A DNA stretch of 64,000 bases, from NCBI GenBank assembly GCA_026545225.1, contig CM048850.1, forward strand, positions 25,907,797-25,971,796, written 5' to 3'. Source of the DNA: Cornus controversa (taxonomy: Eukaryota > Streptophyta > Magnoliopsida > Cornales > Cornaceae). Shown here piece after piece: positions 9,853 to 20,673 of the stretch (position 1 is its first letter; every line of letters begins with the position of its first letter). The translations under genes were made by a program, and so were the position numbers. Under the pieces are notes generated by a model. That model made no database searches. It was not told where the DNA came from and saw only the letters and a program-made list of their open reading frames with translations.

Positions 9853-10594
9853 AGCTTTGTATCATGCATTAGAGTGCTCAATTAATTTTGTTATACCATA
9901 CGTAACAAAAATGATTACGTTTCACATATGGATAATTATGTGCAACAGATTAGCAAGGTCTCAGTCACATGTGAAAGGGTCATGCAATTGTGACTTGCCT
10001 GAATCTGTTATGAAAGAGCAAGTGTGCCTTTTCTCATGCCAGTTCAGTTTCTATAAAATTGAATAATATATGTGCTTTCTTGTATAAAGATATTTACAGT
10101 TAGTGGTTTAGTTATTGAGATGAGGTTTCCTATTCAGCTTTTTTGGTATATACAATATTTAAATGCTACTCCTTTATTTTTCTTCCCATTGGGAGTTTCA
10201 GTCATAAATTGTTGAAGCTTTTTTCTCTTTAATGTATTAACTAATACCATTTTTTACATAATAAATTTTTGCTTACCAACTTTTGACTATAGCTTTCTTA
10301 TTTTACTTTATAAGTTATAGTTTTCACTTCGATAACAGGTTTGTATGCTTTAATTTTTCATAGAACTAGTTATCTAGAAGTGAATTATATATGTGGTAGT
10401 TTCTAAAGAGTTTAGTTAGGCAGTGAATTGAACTGTCCATATTGTTTTCTCTATGCAATTTCGAGCTGATATTTTCCTTGGAGGATTTTTTCTACTCCTT
10501 ACATTTTGTCATTTGTTTCACGATGAACCTTGTTTAGGTTTATTGGTCACTTCTACTAGTAGCTGCCTATTGTTGAATAAATTAGCAAGGAGAC
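9294..10594 (+). other. A/T-rich non-coding stretch with small repeats
   Basis: Upstream region of the TNPD-like gene. It contains a diverged direct repeat (TTCTCCAAATGTTAGTTCAT near 9575 and again near 9655) and an AT microsatellite at about 9819-9850. No convincing coding sequence. Confidence 0.5.
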
Positions 10595-13500
10595 ATGGAT
10601 AAAGGCTGGATGCACCTTCATAACAGGTTATTGTAACCTAAATAACCTTACCCATAACAATTTGGACATTATACCTGTCATTTTTGTCATAATGAAAATT
10701 TTGACTTTTTGATTGTAGAGCTTCAACGGAGTATTTAAATGGAGCACGTAGATTTGCCAGTTGGGCCCAACGTAATGCAGGGAATCCAGCTAAGATTATA
10801 TGCCCTTGTAAACATTGTTTAAACTCACAATATCAACATTTTAATACGGTGTACGAGCACTTAGTGATAAATGGAATGGATCCTGCTTATCTGTATGGGC
10901 CTTTCATGGAGAGAATCGGATTACATATGTAGAAAATGAAGGCACTGAAGATGGTGTGGAAATGCCTGAAACGTATGGGATGTTTAGAGATGTGTATTTT
11001 GATGTGAAGAAAATGCTACAACAGATCCCACTTATGGAAGTAGAGAGTTTGAGTTCAGAGAGGCGTTGGAAAAGGCTAGAACTCCTCTATATCCTAATTG
11101 CACGAAGTATACAATTATGTCAGCAACAGTTGCTTTATATAAGCACAAAGCTGCTCATAATATATCGGATAATGGATTTGATGAGCTTCTTAAGATTATT
11201 CGTGATATGCTTCCGACAAATAATAACCTTCCTGAGGGGATCAATGCAACAAAGAAGTTATTGAAGATATTTGACTTGGGGTATGAAAAAATACATGCGT
11301 GTATCAATGATTGTTGTCTTTTTAGAAAAGAAAATGAGAATCTGATTGCATGCCCAAAATGTGGCGCTTCATGGTGGAAAGTGAATGAACATACTAAAAA
11401 AATTCGAAATGGGATTCCGACTAAGGTCTTGCGGTACTTTCCAATAATACTAAGATTTACGCAATTATTTCGATCAAATGAAAAGGCTGAACAAGTATTA
11501 TGGCATTCGACTCATAAAAGTCGAGATAAAAAAATGCGGCATCCAGTTGATTCATGTGCATGGGAATTGATTGATAAAAAGTGGCCGAGTTTTGCATCAG
11601 ATCCTCGAAATTTGAGGCTTGGCCTTGCAACCGATGGGTTCAATCCATTCGGTGACCTTAGCTCTAAACATAGTTGTTGGCCTGTGATTTTAGTAGTATA
11701 TAATTTTGACCCGTTGCTTTGTATGTTTAAAGAGAATATGATGTTGACGTTGTTAATCTCAGGACCAAAGCAACCAGGAAATGACATTGATGTGTATTTG
11801 GAGCCACTACTATAAGATTTAAAAGTATTATGGGAAAAAGGTGTTGAGCTTTATGATTCATTCACTAAATCCTTGTTTAATTTGAGGGTGGTTTGATGTG
11901 GACAATCAATGATCTTCCGGCTTATTCTAATTTGTCTGGCCAGGCAACAAAAGGTAAGTTTGGTTGTCTAGTGCGTGTTAAAGACACATATTCTGAATGG
12001 TTGAAATCTAGTGGGAAGACTGTGTTCAGGGGTAGTCGGCGATTTCTTCCATTCAATCACCCGTATAGAAAGAAGAAAACTTGGCTTGATGGAAAAGAAG
12101 AAATGAAGGGGCCACCTAGAGTATTAGTTGGTTCAGAAATTTTTTGCGGCGTTAAGGACTTTCAAAATACATGGGGAAAAAGTAAAAATCAGGAAAAAAG
12201 TAAAAAGCGCAAGAAGGAAGAGAAACCTAGCATTTGGCCATGGAAGAAAAAGTCTATATTTTTTGAGTTACCATATTAGGAGGTACACAATTTGAATGCA
12301 CCTTTATCTTCGGTGGTCATGTTTTTTTTATTTGAGGAGTTCACACTCCTTACTAATAATTATTTTTTCTTGTTATGTTAGGCGTTACCTCTCAGACACA
12401 ATTTGGATGTGATGCACATTGAAAAAAATGTTTGTGAGAGTATTTTTGGCACACTATTGAATATAAAGGGAAAATCAAAGGATGGACTAAAGTCTCGTAT
12501 GGATTTGAAGCAAATGGGCATTAGGGGAGATTTGCACCCAAAGGAGTTAGGGAAAAAAAAATTACTTCCCACCAGCACCATATACATTATCGAAGAAAGA
12601 GAAGCAATCATTTTGTGAAAGGTTATAGTAGTTGAAGTTACCTGATGGTTATAGTTCAAATATTGGGCAACGTGTATCATTGGATGAGTGCAAAATTAGT
12701 GGCCTAAAATCTCATGATTGTCATGTTCTTATGCAAGAATTGCTGCCTGTAGCTTTACGCGGGACACTGCCAAAAGGTCCGAGGATTGCTATATTTCACC
12801 TATGTGCGTATTTTCATGAAATATGCCAAAGGGTGATTGATAGGAATCAATTGGAAAAAACTGAAAATGAAATTGTCAAAACTTTATGTATGTTTGAAAG
12901 GTTCTTTCCACCTTCTTTCTTTGACATTATGGTACACGTTACCATTCATATTGCACGAGAAGCTCGTTTATGTGGACCAGTATAATTTCGTTGGATGTAC
13001 CCATTTGAGAGGTAATTTATTTATAACATTCTTTTATATATGTTATGCAATTACAAATATTATTTAATTTACATATATACAATTCTATCGTTATATTTAG
13101 GATGATGAAAGTTTATAAAGGATATGTTAAAAATCGAGCAAGACCTGAGGGGTGCATAGCAGAAAAGTACTTGGTAGAAGAGTGCATTCAATTTTGTAGT
13201 GAGCACATGAAACAAGTCGCTGAAATTGGTGTTCGTCATTCTCGAAATGAAGATATTGAAACTGAAACAATGGAATGAGGACGCCCACTTTCTAAGGGAA
13301 TTTCAAAAACCATGTCTAGTGACATGTTAGCCATTGCTCACCGTTATGTATTATTCAGCAATGAGGAGGTGGAACCATATTTAAATTAAGATGGTATGAA
13401 ATTTTTTTAATTTATAACTATTATTGAAAAACAAAATACTTAACCAAGTTATTTTCTTATTAGAAAGCATGTGGAGGAACTCAAGGGTTTGGACAGTTGT

Positions 13501-13881
13501 CTTGCAAGGAATGAAAGCACTCTACAAAAGAAACACATGGAGACCTTCAGTTCATGGTTCAAAATCATGATTAATGCAAGTAGTAATGTGTCAACGATGC
13601 TAAAGGGGCTTTCAAATGGGCCTAAGAATGATGTAATTTCTTATTCTGGTTATATTGTGAATGGCCATCGATTTCACACCAAGGATGTCGAGAGAAGCAT
13701 ACAAAATAGTGGTGTTTCCATTGAAGCTGAAACTATATGTCGATCTAGTGCAAGAGACACAAATCAAGTTGTTGAAAAAATATCATACTATGGTGTTCTG
13801 AAAGATATAATTTTGTTAGACTACTACTCATTTCAAGTACCGTTGTTTCATTGTGACTGGGCAAATATTAGAAACGACATC
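10595..13881 (+). pseudogene. TNPD-like CACTA transposase, 5' part (disrupted)
   Basis: Exon 1 (ATG at 10595, MDKGWMHLHN) is spliced at 10626/10719 to the Transpos_assoc-type domain (STEYLNGARRFASWAQ, then CPCKHCLN). An in-frame stop at 10930 and a frameshift follow. The Transposase_21/TNP2 core occupies about 11066-11815 (CPKCGASWW; LATDGFNPFGDLSSKHSCWP), again broken by a stop at 11813. It continues with MWTINDLPAYSNLSGQATKG, a Trp-to-stop change before an intron at about 12282-12382, and RHNLDVMHIEKNVCES. DUF4218-like (12632-12985; LPDGYSSNI; FFPPSFFDIMVH) and DUF4216-like parts (about 13471-13881; ISYYGVLKDIILLDY) come next. The gene is cut at 13881 by element 2 and resumes at 34734. It would bind and cut transposon ends in the nucleus, but with this many lesions it is inactive. 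Confidence 0.85.
13877..13881. other. Target site duplication ACATC (left)
   Basis: ACATC immediately precedes the first LTR and recurs at 34729-34733 right after the third LTR. This proves that the whole 20.8-kb block occupies one integration site. Confidence 0.93.
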
Positions 13882-15390
13882 TGATAGGCGTTGAATGTTA
13901 CGCATTCTAGCCTCTTAACTTATGTATTTTATTCTCTTAGTGATAGATTATTTTGTGATTTTACTTTGTTTTAGTGTTTTCTGTATTTTCAGGGCCTTAA
14001 TGAGTATTTCAGTTAAAACCAAGCTTTTGGGCTTTTAAAGAAGACATCCAAGATGGTGAGATGAAGCCTACATCAAGGAGATTCACTCAACCATTTATTT
14101 CAACCCAAATCAGCCCAAGAAAGAGGTCCAAGAGAATTACAGCTGCTTAAGAAGGTTTCGGGCCTGAAGCCCAAATCTGCGCATAATGCAGTCTTAATCC
14201 CGTTTTGGAAAACGGACCAGAAGTCTTATTTCCGAGCCTCAAATCGACATTATTTCCGCGTAGGGTTGAACGAAATTTGATTCTGCACACTTTTGTATTT
14301 CACGAAAATTCCGTAAATCGGACTTCTAGTGGGTCAAAAGTTGGGCCGAAGTCAGCAGGAAAAACCCACCTGATTAGTGCTGCGGGAAACCCTAATTAAT
14401 TCCTAATTGGATTAGGACTTTGGTGTATTCTCTTGGGGAATAAAGTGAAGACTTGGAGGCTGAAGAGAGAGAGCTTACACAGAGATTGGAGAGTCTGAGA
14501 GGGCTGAGAAGAGAACAGAAACATATTGCAAAGCCATTGGAGAACGAAGTCATACGCGTAATTCAGAAAGATGATGTCTTCTTCCTCAACAGTTGAAGCT
14601 TCTTCTTCTACCATGAGCGGCTAGTTCATCCACTAGGGTTTTGATGTAGCCCTAACAAAGCATCAATGGTTTGATTGTTTTAATTATTGGGGACCTTTAT
14701 ATACATGCATAGATTGTGTAATTGTGAGGATTCTTATTAATGAATTGAGCAATAAAAGTCTTGTAAATTCAATCTCAATGATTTCTTATCTTGTCTTAGA
14801 TATTTAGTTGTTGTTATTGAACTCAATCTCTTTTGTTTTCTGTGATCATGAGAGAGATTATTACACAATGGTAATCACTGAATATATTGTTATGAGCTTT
14901 GATGGATTATGCCTAGAGAAGATGAACCATACTGCACCCTAGATTAGAGTAGTTAGGCAGATGGCCCATGCCAATCGAAGATAGTCCATGGCTTAGCCTT
15001 AATCATATGTTATCTTCTTGACGGATGAAGGTGAGCTTGTAGCCACCGACACCACTTATGCATGATGTAATTCCCCTATAGTTGATTCAATTGACCATTG
15101 ATTGTGGAGTTAGTGGTGAAGTCAAACACCCTAGGTTTCTCTCTTATTATCTTCATTATCTGTTTACCTTTGATTTATTTTATTTTATCTTTTTAATTAG
15201 TTAAAAATCAGAATTCTTTTCTTATAAATTTAATTAGAATTAGTTCTGTGTTCCAACTCATCAGAACATAATCCCTGAGGTACGATACCCATTCCTTTCG
15301 ATAGCCCTATTCTGCAAAGAATTCGTTCTATTGCGAAGTGTGGAAAATTTTAATTGGTATACTTTTTGAGTCACACTCACACACGAATCA
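13882..15390 (+). repeat. Element 2 LTR 1 (1509 bp)
   Basis: Begins TGATAGGCG and ends CACGAATCA (TGAT..ATCA inverted ends). Contains a TATA-like TTTATATAC at 14697-14705 and an AATAAA at 14751-14756, a plausible promoter and polyadenylation signal. Confidence 0.95.
14697..14705 (+). promoter_or_regulatory. TATA box of element 2 LTR
   Basis: TTTATATAC is 46 bp upstream of AATAAA (14751). The short gap is usual for a compact R region. The same pair occurs in the other two LTRs (offsets 9670 and 19338). Confidence 0.5.
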
Positions 15391-15395
15391 ATTTT

Positions 15396-15414
15396 TGGCG
15401 CCGTTGCCGGGGAT
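15396..15414 (+). other. Primer binding site (tRNA-Asp)
   Basis: TGGCGCCGTTGCCGGGGAT lies five bases after LTR 1. It is complementary to the 3' end of plant tRNA-Asp, the usual primer of Athila-type and related Gypsy elements. Confidence 0.9.
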
Positions 15415-15534
15415 TATCTATTTGATTGATTGGATTTTACAGAATTAGTTTTAATTGGATTTTTAGTTTAGGAAATTTTTATATTTTATTTTTATTCTTG
15501 TTTTTGTTTTCTTTTCAGGTGCTTTTGGTAATAT

Positions 15535-18500
15535 ATGCAAGGTCGTCGTTCTGTGGCTGATCCTGAGCCTGAACGTACTCTTAGACAACAGAGGAACATC
15601 CCTGTTGACACCAGTGTGCAAGAGGAAGAAATAATTGAAGACATGGCAGAAGAGAGGAATAATAACCTTGTTCCTAATGCTGATGGAGAAAGAGCTAGAT
15701 TGCTTAGGGACTACTATGTTCCTGAGACATATACCTCGCCAGCAGGTTTTCAATTGCCCAATGTCACAGCACAGAATTATGAGATCAAGTCCAGCATTAT
15801 TCAGATGCTACCATCTTATTTTGGGCTGACTCAAGAAGACCCTTACAAGCATCTGGATGACTTCATTGAAGTGTGCTCAACTACAAAAATTCACAACTTC
15901 TCTGAAGATGCTTTCAGAATGAGACTTTTTCCATTCTCTTTGAAAGACAAAGCAAAGTATTGGTTCAACTCTCTACCGGCTGGTTCTATCACGACTTGGA
16001 CTCAGATGCAACATGAGTTTCTCAAGAAGTATTTTCCGATAGGGAAGACCAATCAGTTCAGACGTGCTATCACTGGTTTCTCCCAACATGAGGGGGAACA
16101 ATTTTATGAGACATGGGAAAGATTCAAGGACCTTCTTAGGAAGTGTCCCCATCATCAAGTTCCTAAGTGGCAACTAGTGCAGAGTTTTCATGAAGGGCTC
16201 ACAGAAGCCAACAGACAGATGGTTGATGCGTCATGTGGAGGTACTTTTATGTTGAAGAGTGAAGAAGAGGCATGGACCTTATTTGAAAATCTTAGTGACA
16301 ACTCTCTACAACATGTGTCCTCTACTCGTTCTAGCAGACCTGCCACTACCAGGAAGACTGATGGGATTTTTGAGGTTGGTGCTTCAGAAGCTATGCCAAC
16401 TGATATTGATTTAATTGCACAGAAGGTAGCAGCAATTATGGCTGCCAATCAAACTCCTTCTGCTTCAAATTCTTCATTGCTAGGCCCGTGTGAATTCTGC
16501 TCTAGTCCTATGCATAATGTGAGCAATTGTCCTTCAATGGGGCAATTTTCTGATATTCAACATGAGCAAGTTCAAGCTACTTTCACTGGACCAATGAATC
16601 CTCCACGAGGTAATACTTACAATCCCACATGGAGGAATCATCCTGGTTTTTCTTACAGTAACCAAGGGGCAGCAATGCAACCATCATATCAACCTAGGAC
16701 TTTTGTGCCTCAACAGCAATATCAAACACAAAGTCCTATGGCCCAAAGAATTTCTGCTATTGAAGACAAGCTGACTCTTACCTTGTCTAAATTTGACAAG
16801 CTTGATTCTCTTATAGAGACAGTGCAAGCTACTGCAGCAACAGTACAATCTACAGTTCAGCTAGTGCATTCGCATTCTCAATCTATTGCCAAACTGGAAT
16901 CTCAGTTTGGACAGCTTGCTACTTCATTGAGTAGAAGAGAAGAAGGGAAGCTCCCTAGTCAACCAATTGCTAATCCAAGAGGGATGCAAGCTTCCACAAG
17001 CAACCCACACCATGAGCAAGTTCAAGCCATTACCACTTTGAGAAGTGGGAAAATAATTGACAATAAGGTGGGTGAGAAGAAAGAAGAAGAAAAAGTGATC
17101 ACAAGTCCAAGTGCTGAAATTCCTTATGAGCCCAAGGCTCCTTTCCCACAACGTTTTCTTGAAGCATCTAAGTTGGGGAAGCAAGGGGACAAGTTGCATG
17201 ACATGATGGAGGTGTTTCGCCAAGTGAAGATTAATTTGCCACTCCTTGATGCCATCAAGCAAATTCCTCCTTATGCAAAATTTTTGAAGGACTTGTGCAC
17301 TCAGAAAAGGCGTTCTAAAAGCCATGTGCCAAAGAAAGTAATGCTGCCACAACAAGTAAGTTCAATAATTCAGCAGTATACTCCTCCCAAGTACAAAGAT
17401 CCTGGTGCTCCAACTATCTCATGCATTATTGGGGAGCACCATGTGGATAAAGCTCTTCTTGATTTGGGTGCAAGTGTGAATTTGCTACCCTATTCAGTTT
17501 ACTTACAATTGGGCTTGGGAGAATTGAAGCCTACCTCGGTGGTATTACAATTTGCAGACAGATCAACAAAGCAACCCCGAGGAATCATAGAAGATGTGCT
17601 CATTAAAGTGGACAAGTTCTACTTTCCTGTTGATTTCATTGTACTTGACACTGAGCCGGTTCACAATCCGAAGAGGCACATTCCTGTGATCCTTGGTCGA
17701 CCTTTCTTAGCTACTGCTGATGCTTGCATAAATTGTAGGTCGGGGATCATGGATATTTCTTTTGGCAACATGAATGTCAAGCTTAATGTGTTCAATGCTA
17801 TCCAACACCCTCCAGATCAGAGTGATGTGTTCTCCATGGATGATATTGATGAATGTGTGGAGGAATTTGTTTCATCCTCTATATCTCGAAACTCCCTGGA
17901 GGTATGTAAGTCATTTTATGACTTTGAAAACACTAATGATGAAGGTTTGTGTGAAGAGGTGCATGCTATGCTGGAAGTGGATGCTATTCAGAATACTCCA
18001 CCATGGAGAATTCCAATTGAGCCACTACCTTTTCTCTCTAGCACTCCCTTAGTGCCTTCATTGGAGTCCCCTCCAGAATTAGAGTTGAAGCATTTGCCTG
18101 ACAAATTGAAGTATGTATTCTTGGGGGCACAGAAAACTCTTCCTGTTATAATTGCCTCTGATCTGACAGAAATTCAAGAGAAGAGCTTAGTAGAGGTTTT
18201 ATACCAACATCGGGAAGCAATTGGATGGAGTGTTGCTGATCTTAAGGGCATTGATCCCTCAATTTGCATGCACAAAATCCATTTGGAAGAAGGATGTAAG
18301 CCAACTAGAGAGGCTCAGAGGCGGTTGAACCCCAACATGAAGGAGGTGGTAAAGAAAGAGGTTGTCAAGTTACTTGATGCAGGAATCATTTATCCAATTT
18401 CTGATAGCACATGGGTGAGTCCGACACAAGTGGTTCCAAAGAAATCTGGTCTTACCATTGCCCCTAACTCCATGGGAGAGCTTGTCCCACAACGTACTGC

Positions 18501-19782
18501 CACAGGTTGGCGTGTTTGCATTGATTACAGAAAGCTCAACTCTACGACAAGGAAAGATCACTTCCCCCTTCCATTCATTGACCAAATACTTGAAAGGTTA
18601 GCTGGTCAGAGTTATTATTGCTTTCTGGATGGCTACTCTGGTTATAACCAAGTAGCTATGGATCCAGAAGATCAAGAGAAGACCACTTTCACTTGTCCCT
18701 TTGGTACTTTTGCGTATCGTCGTATGCCTTTTGGATTATGTAATGCTCCGGCTACATTCCAGAGGTGTATGATGGCCATCTTTTCTGACATGGTGGAAAA
18801 ATTCTTGGAGGTGTTTATGGATGATTTCTCTGTTTTTGGATCATCTTTTGAACATTGTTTGAGCAATTTATCACTTGTGCTTCAAAGATGCCGAGAACGG
18901 AATCTGGTACTTAGTTGGGAGAAGAGCCATTTTATGGTGAAAGAAGGTATTGTATTGGGCCATATTGTTTCAGAGAGGGGCATTGAAGTTGATAAAGCAA
19001 AGATCGACCTAATTGCAACTCTGCCTCATCCAACTTCGGTAAGGCAAGTTCGATCTTTCTTAGGCCATGCCGGGTTCTATAGAAGATTCATCAAGGATTT
19101 CAGTAAAGTAGCTCGACCATTGTGCCATTTGTTATCTAAGGATGTTCCCTTTATCTTTGATGAAGAGTGCGTGAAAGCTTTTGAAAAGCTTCGATCTCTG
19201 TTATCCTCGGCACCAATCATGCAGTCTCCAAAATGGGCTGTACCTTTTGAAATCATGTGTGATGCCTCTGATTATGCAGTGGGAGCCGTGTTGGGACAGA
19301 GAGAAGAGAAACGACCACATGTCATCTACTACGCTAGTAAGACTCTCTCTGATGCTCAACTCAATTATACAACCACAGAGAAAGAACTTCTAGCTGTAGT
19401 GTTTGCCTTGGACAAGTTTCGTTCTTATTTATTAGGATCCAAGGTGGTTGTCTATTCTGATCATGCAGCATTGAGACATTTATTGGCAAAGAAAGAAACC
19501 AAACCGCGTCTTATTCGGTGGATTTTATTGCTGCAAGAATTTGATTTGGAGATAAAAGACAAAAAGGGGACGGAGAATGTGGTTGCAGATCATTTATCTC
19601 GAATCGAGTTTGAGCCGGTGATCGATGCACTACCAATTCGAGACTCATTCCCGGATGAGCAATTGTTTGGAATCACGTTGATGAAAGTTAATGGCCAAAG
19701 GTTGAAACATTGTGTGGAAGGATGTGTGCCAAGAAGAGACGTGGAGTCCGTCGACTTGACGGATCCCATCTATCCGACTTAA
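15535..19782 (+). CDS. Gag-protease-RT-RNase H polyprotein, unit 1 (1415 aa, no integrase)
   Basis: One uninterrupted frame. Retrotransposon gag domain at residues about 120-220 (KAKYWFNSLPAGSITTW; FHEGL). CX2CX4HX4C knuckle CEFCSSPMHNVSNC near 318-331. Aspartic protease near 640 with DLGASVNLLP; Leu replaces the usual Ser/Thr, a form I recall from Athila-like elements. Reverse transcriptase about 925-1120: VCIDYRKLNS, MPFGLCNAPATFQ and catalytic FMDDFSVFG near 1094. RNase H about 1235-1360: CDASDYAVGAVLGQ, TEKELLAVVFALDKFRSYL, YSDHAALRHLL, then VADHLSRIE. It ends some 40 residues later with unrelated sequence: no HHCC zinc finger, DDE core or chromodomain here or in the next 890 bp. The element can make particles and cDNA in principle but needs integrase in trans. 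The ATG at 15535 is the first in frame, 121 bp after the primer site. Confidence 0.93.
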   Translation: MQGRRSVADPEPERTLRQQRNIPVDTSVQEEEIIEDMAEERNNNLVPNADGERARLLRDYYVPETYTSPAGFQLPNVTAQNYEIKSSIIQMLPSYFGLTQEDPYKHLDDFIEVCSTTKIHNFSEDAFRMRLFPFSLKDKAKYWFNSLPAGSITTWTQMQHEFLKKYFPIGKTNQFRRAITGFSQHEGEQFYETWERFKDLLRKCPHHQVPKWQLVQSFHEGLTEANRQMVDASCGGTFMLKSEEEAWTLFENLSDNSLQHVSSTRSSRPATTRKTDGIFEVGASEAMPTDIDLIAQKVAAIMAANQTPSASNSSLLGPCEFCSSPMHNVSNCPSMGQFSDIQHEQVQATFTGPMNPPRGNTYNPTWRNHPGFSYSNQGAAMQPSYQPRTFVPQQQYQTQSPMAQRISAIEDKLTLTLSKFDKLDSLIETVQATAATVQSTVQLVHSHSQSIAKLESQFGQLATSLSRREEGKLPSQPIANPRGMQASTSNPHHEQVQAITTLRSGKIIDNKVGEKKEEEKVITSPSAEIPYEPKAPFPQRFLEASKLGKQGDKLHDMMEVFRQVKINLPLLDAIKQIPPYAKFLKDLCTQKRRSKSHVPKKVMLPQQVSSIIQQYTPPKYKDPGAPTISCIIGEHHVDKALLDLGASVNLLPYSVYLQLGLGELKPTSVVLQFADRSTKQPRGIIEDVLIKVDKFYFPVDFIVLDTEPVHNPKRHIPVILGRPFLATADACINCRSGIMDISFGNMNVKLNVFNAIQHPPDQSDVFSMDDIDECVEEFVSSSISRNSLEVCKSFYDFENTNDEGLCEEVHAMLEVDAIQNTPPWRIPIEPLPFLSSTPLVPSLESPPELELKHLPDKLKYVFLGAQKTLPVIIASDLTEIQEKSLVEVLYQHREAIGWSVADLKGIDPSICMHKIHLEEGCKPTREAQRRLNPNMKEVVKKEVVKLLDAGIIYPISDSTWVSPTQVVPKKSGLTIAPNSMGELVPQRTATGWRVCIDYRKLNSTTRKDHFPLPFIDQILERLAGQSYYCFLDGYSGYNQVAMDPEDQEKTTFTCPFGTFAYRRMPFGLCNAPATFQRCMMAIFSDMVEKFLEVFMDDFSVFGSSFEHCLSNLSLVLQRCRERNLVLSWEKSHFMVKEGIVLGHIVSERGIEVDKAKIDLIATLPHPTSVRQVRSFLGHAGFYRRFIKDFSKVARPLCHLLSKDVPFIFDEECVKAFEKLRSLLSSAPIMQSPKWAVPFEIMCDASDYAVGAVLGQREEKRPHVIYYASKTLSDAQLNYTTTEKELLAVVFALDKFRSYLLGSKVVVYSDHAALRHLLAKKETKPRLIRWILLLQEFDLEIKDKKGTENVVADHLSRIEFEPVIDALPIRDSFPDEQLFGITLMKVNGQRLKHCVEGCVPRRDVESVDLTDPIYPT

Positions 19783-20109
19783 TCCCTTCGGAGAGTCAAT
19801 CGTCTCCTACGGACGTTAAATAGTAGGTTTTGTATGTATTTCTATACTTTATTTCTTTTAGTTTTCTTTAATTTTAATTTTTGATTCTAGTTTTCTTAGG
19901 TTTTTCTTCAATTCTAGTTGCGTTTTAATGTTTTTTCTTTGAGTTTTTGATGTATAAGTTGCTTCCGGAGGATGCCAAGAGGTGTACCGAGGTATTCGGA
20001 CTCAAGACGGGTGAAAAATCGTGCTCTCGGTCGACCTTGGGCGATGGAGACTCAAAAATATCAAGTCTCGGTCGAACTTGGGCGATGGAGGGTCAAACAG
20101 GCCTTCAGG
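19783..20109 (+). repeat. Inter-ORF spacer with 41-bp-spaced direct repeat
   Basis: Non-coding T-rich start, then a 26-bp near-repeat TCTCGGTCGAMCTTGGGCGA.. at 20025 and 20066. The first copy contains the palindrome GGTCGACC. These two repeats immediately precede the GATCGATC quartet and may belong to the same regulatory array. A short frame of about 118 codons across the region looks incidental. Confidence 0.5.
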
Positions 20110-20222
20110 GGGGGGATCGATCGCCCCAGTCAAGGGGGATCGATCGCCCCATGATTTTCCATGAGGACCAGCACCTTCAGGTGGGCGATCGATCGCCCAT
20201 CCTAGGGGGGATCGATCGCCCA
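20110..20222 (+). promoter_or_regulatory. GATCGATC palindrome quartet, unit 1
   Basis: GATCGATC starts at 20115, 20138, 20187 and 20210 (spacing 23-49-23), each followed by GCCC. The third copy is the 16-bp perfect palindrome GGGCGATCGATCGCCC; the others have G-runs on the left and CCC on the right. It lies 450 bp upstream of ORF2 and 46 bp upstream of a TATA box. Same layout as the ACCGGT quartets of element 1. Confidence 0.65.
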
Positions 20223-20254
20223 AGCCCAAAACATGGGCTGGCCGAGAGTTCTCC

Positions 20255-20264
20255 TTATATATGG
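20255..20264 (+). promoter_or_regulatory. TATA-like box for ORF2, unit 1
   Basis: TTATATATGG lies 45 bp after the start of the fourth palindrome, followed by a CT-rich leader (ACCCACTCCTCCTATATTGC). Element 4 keeps a TATTTAAAG at the same distance (61245). Suggests an internal promoter for a separate ORF2 mRNA. Confidence 0.5.
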
Positions 20265-20673
20265 ACACCCACTCCTCCTATATTGCTCCTACATGCATCC
20301 TAAGCCTCTTTGAACTCCAATTCAAGTCCTACATCATCCGGAAAACTAATTTCTTCAATTAGTGATTATTATACAAGGATTCAACATTGATCAACATCAA
20401 CTTCAACATCAAAGAGGATCAAAAATCACTAGTTCTCAAAGGAAGCTCACACTTTTTCAAGTTCAACATCAAAGTAAGTGAAGTTTTTCCTTGAAGAAAT
20501 TGTTCAAATCTTTTTTAAGGGCTTTTGAAGACCAAGTTTGGGGGATCAAATTGGTGCAATTACTTGTTCGATTTGGGTGGAAAAATTGCCGAAAAAAGGA
20601 GGTTGAAGGTTACAAAAGAATTGTGCACACCAAGTGTTCGATTTAATTCCTCAACTACACTTTTTCTACTTCT

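Noticed and set aside
14205..14614. Short frames inside LTRs (repeated in all LTR copies)
   Set aside because: They lack conserved domains and overlap the LTR signals; copies in LTR A are not kept open.
16924..17355. Antisense frames over gag-pol, some above 130 codons
   Set aside because: Shadow frames of a strongly biased coding region; no motifs.
19947..20303. 118-codon frame over the quartet with GDRSP and IDRP repeats, and an antisense frame with similar repeats
   Set aside because: The peptide repeats follow from translating GATCGATCGCC palindromes in any frame; in the element 4 copy stops and frame changes appear while the spacing is kept, so coding is not supported.
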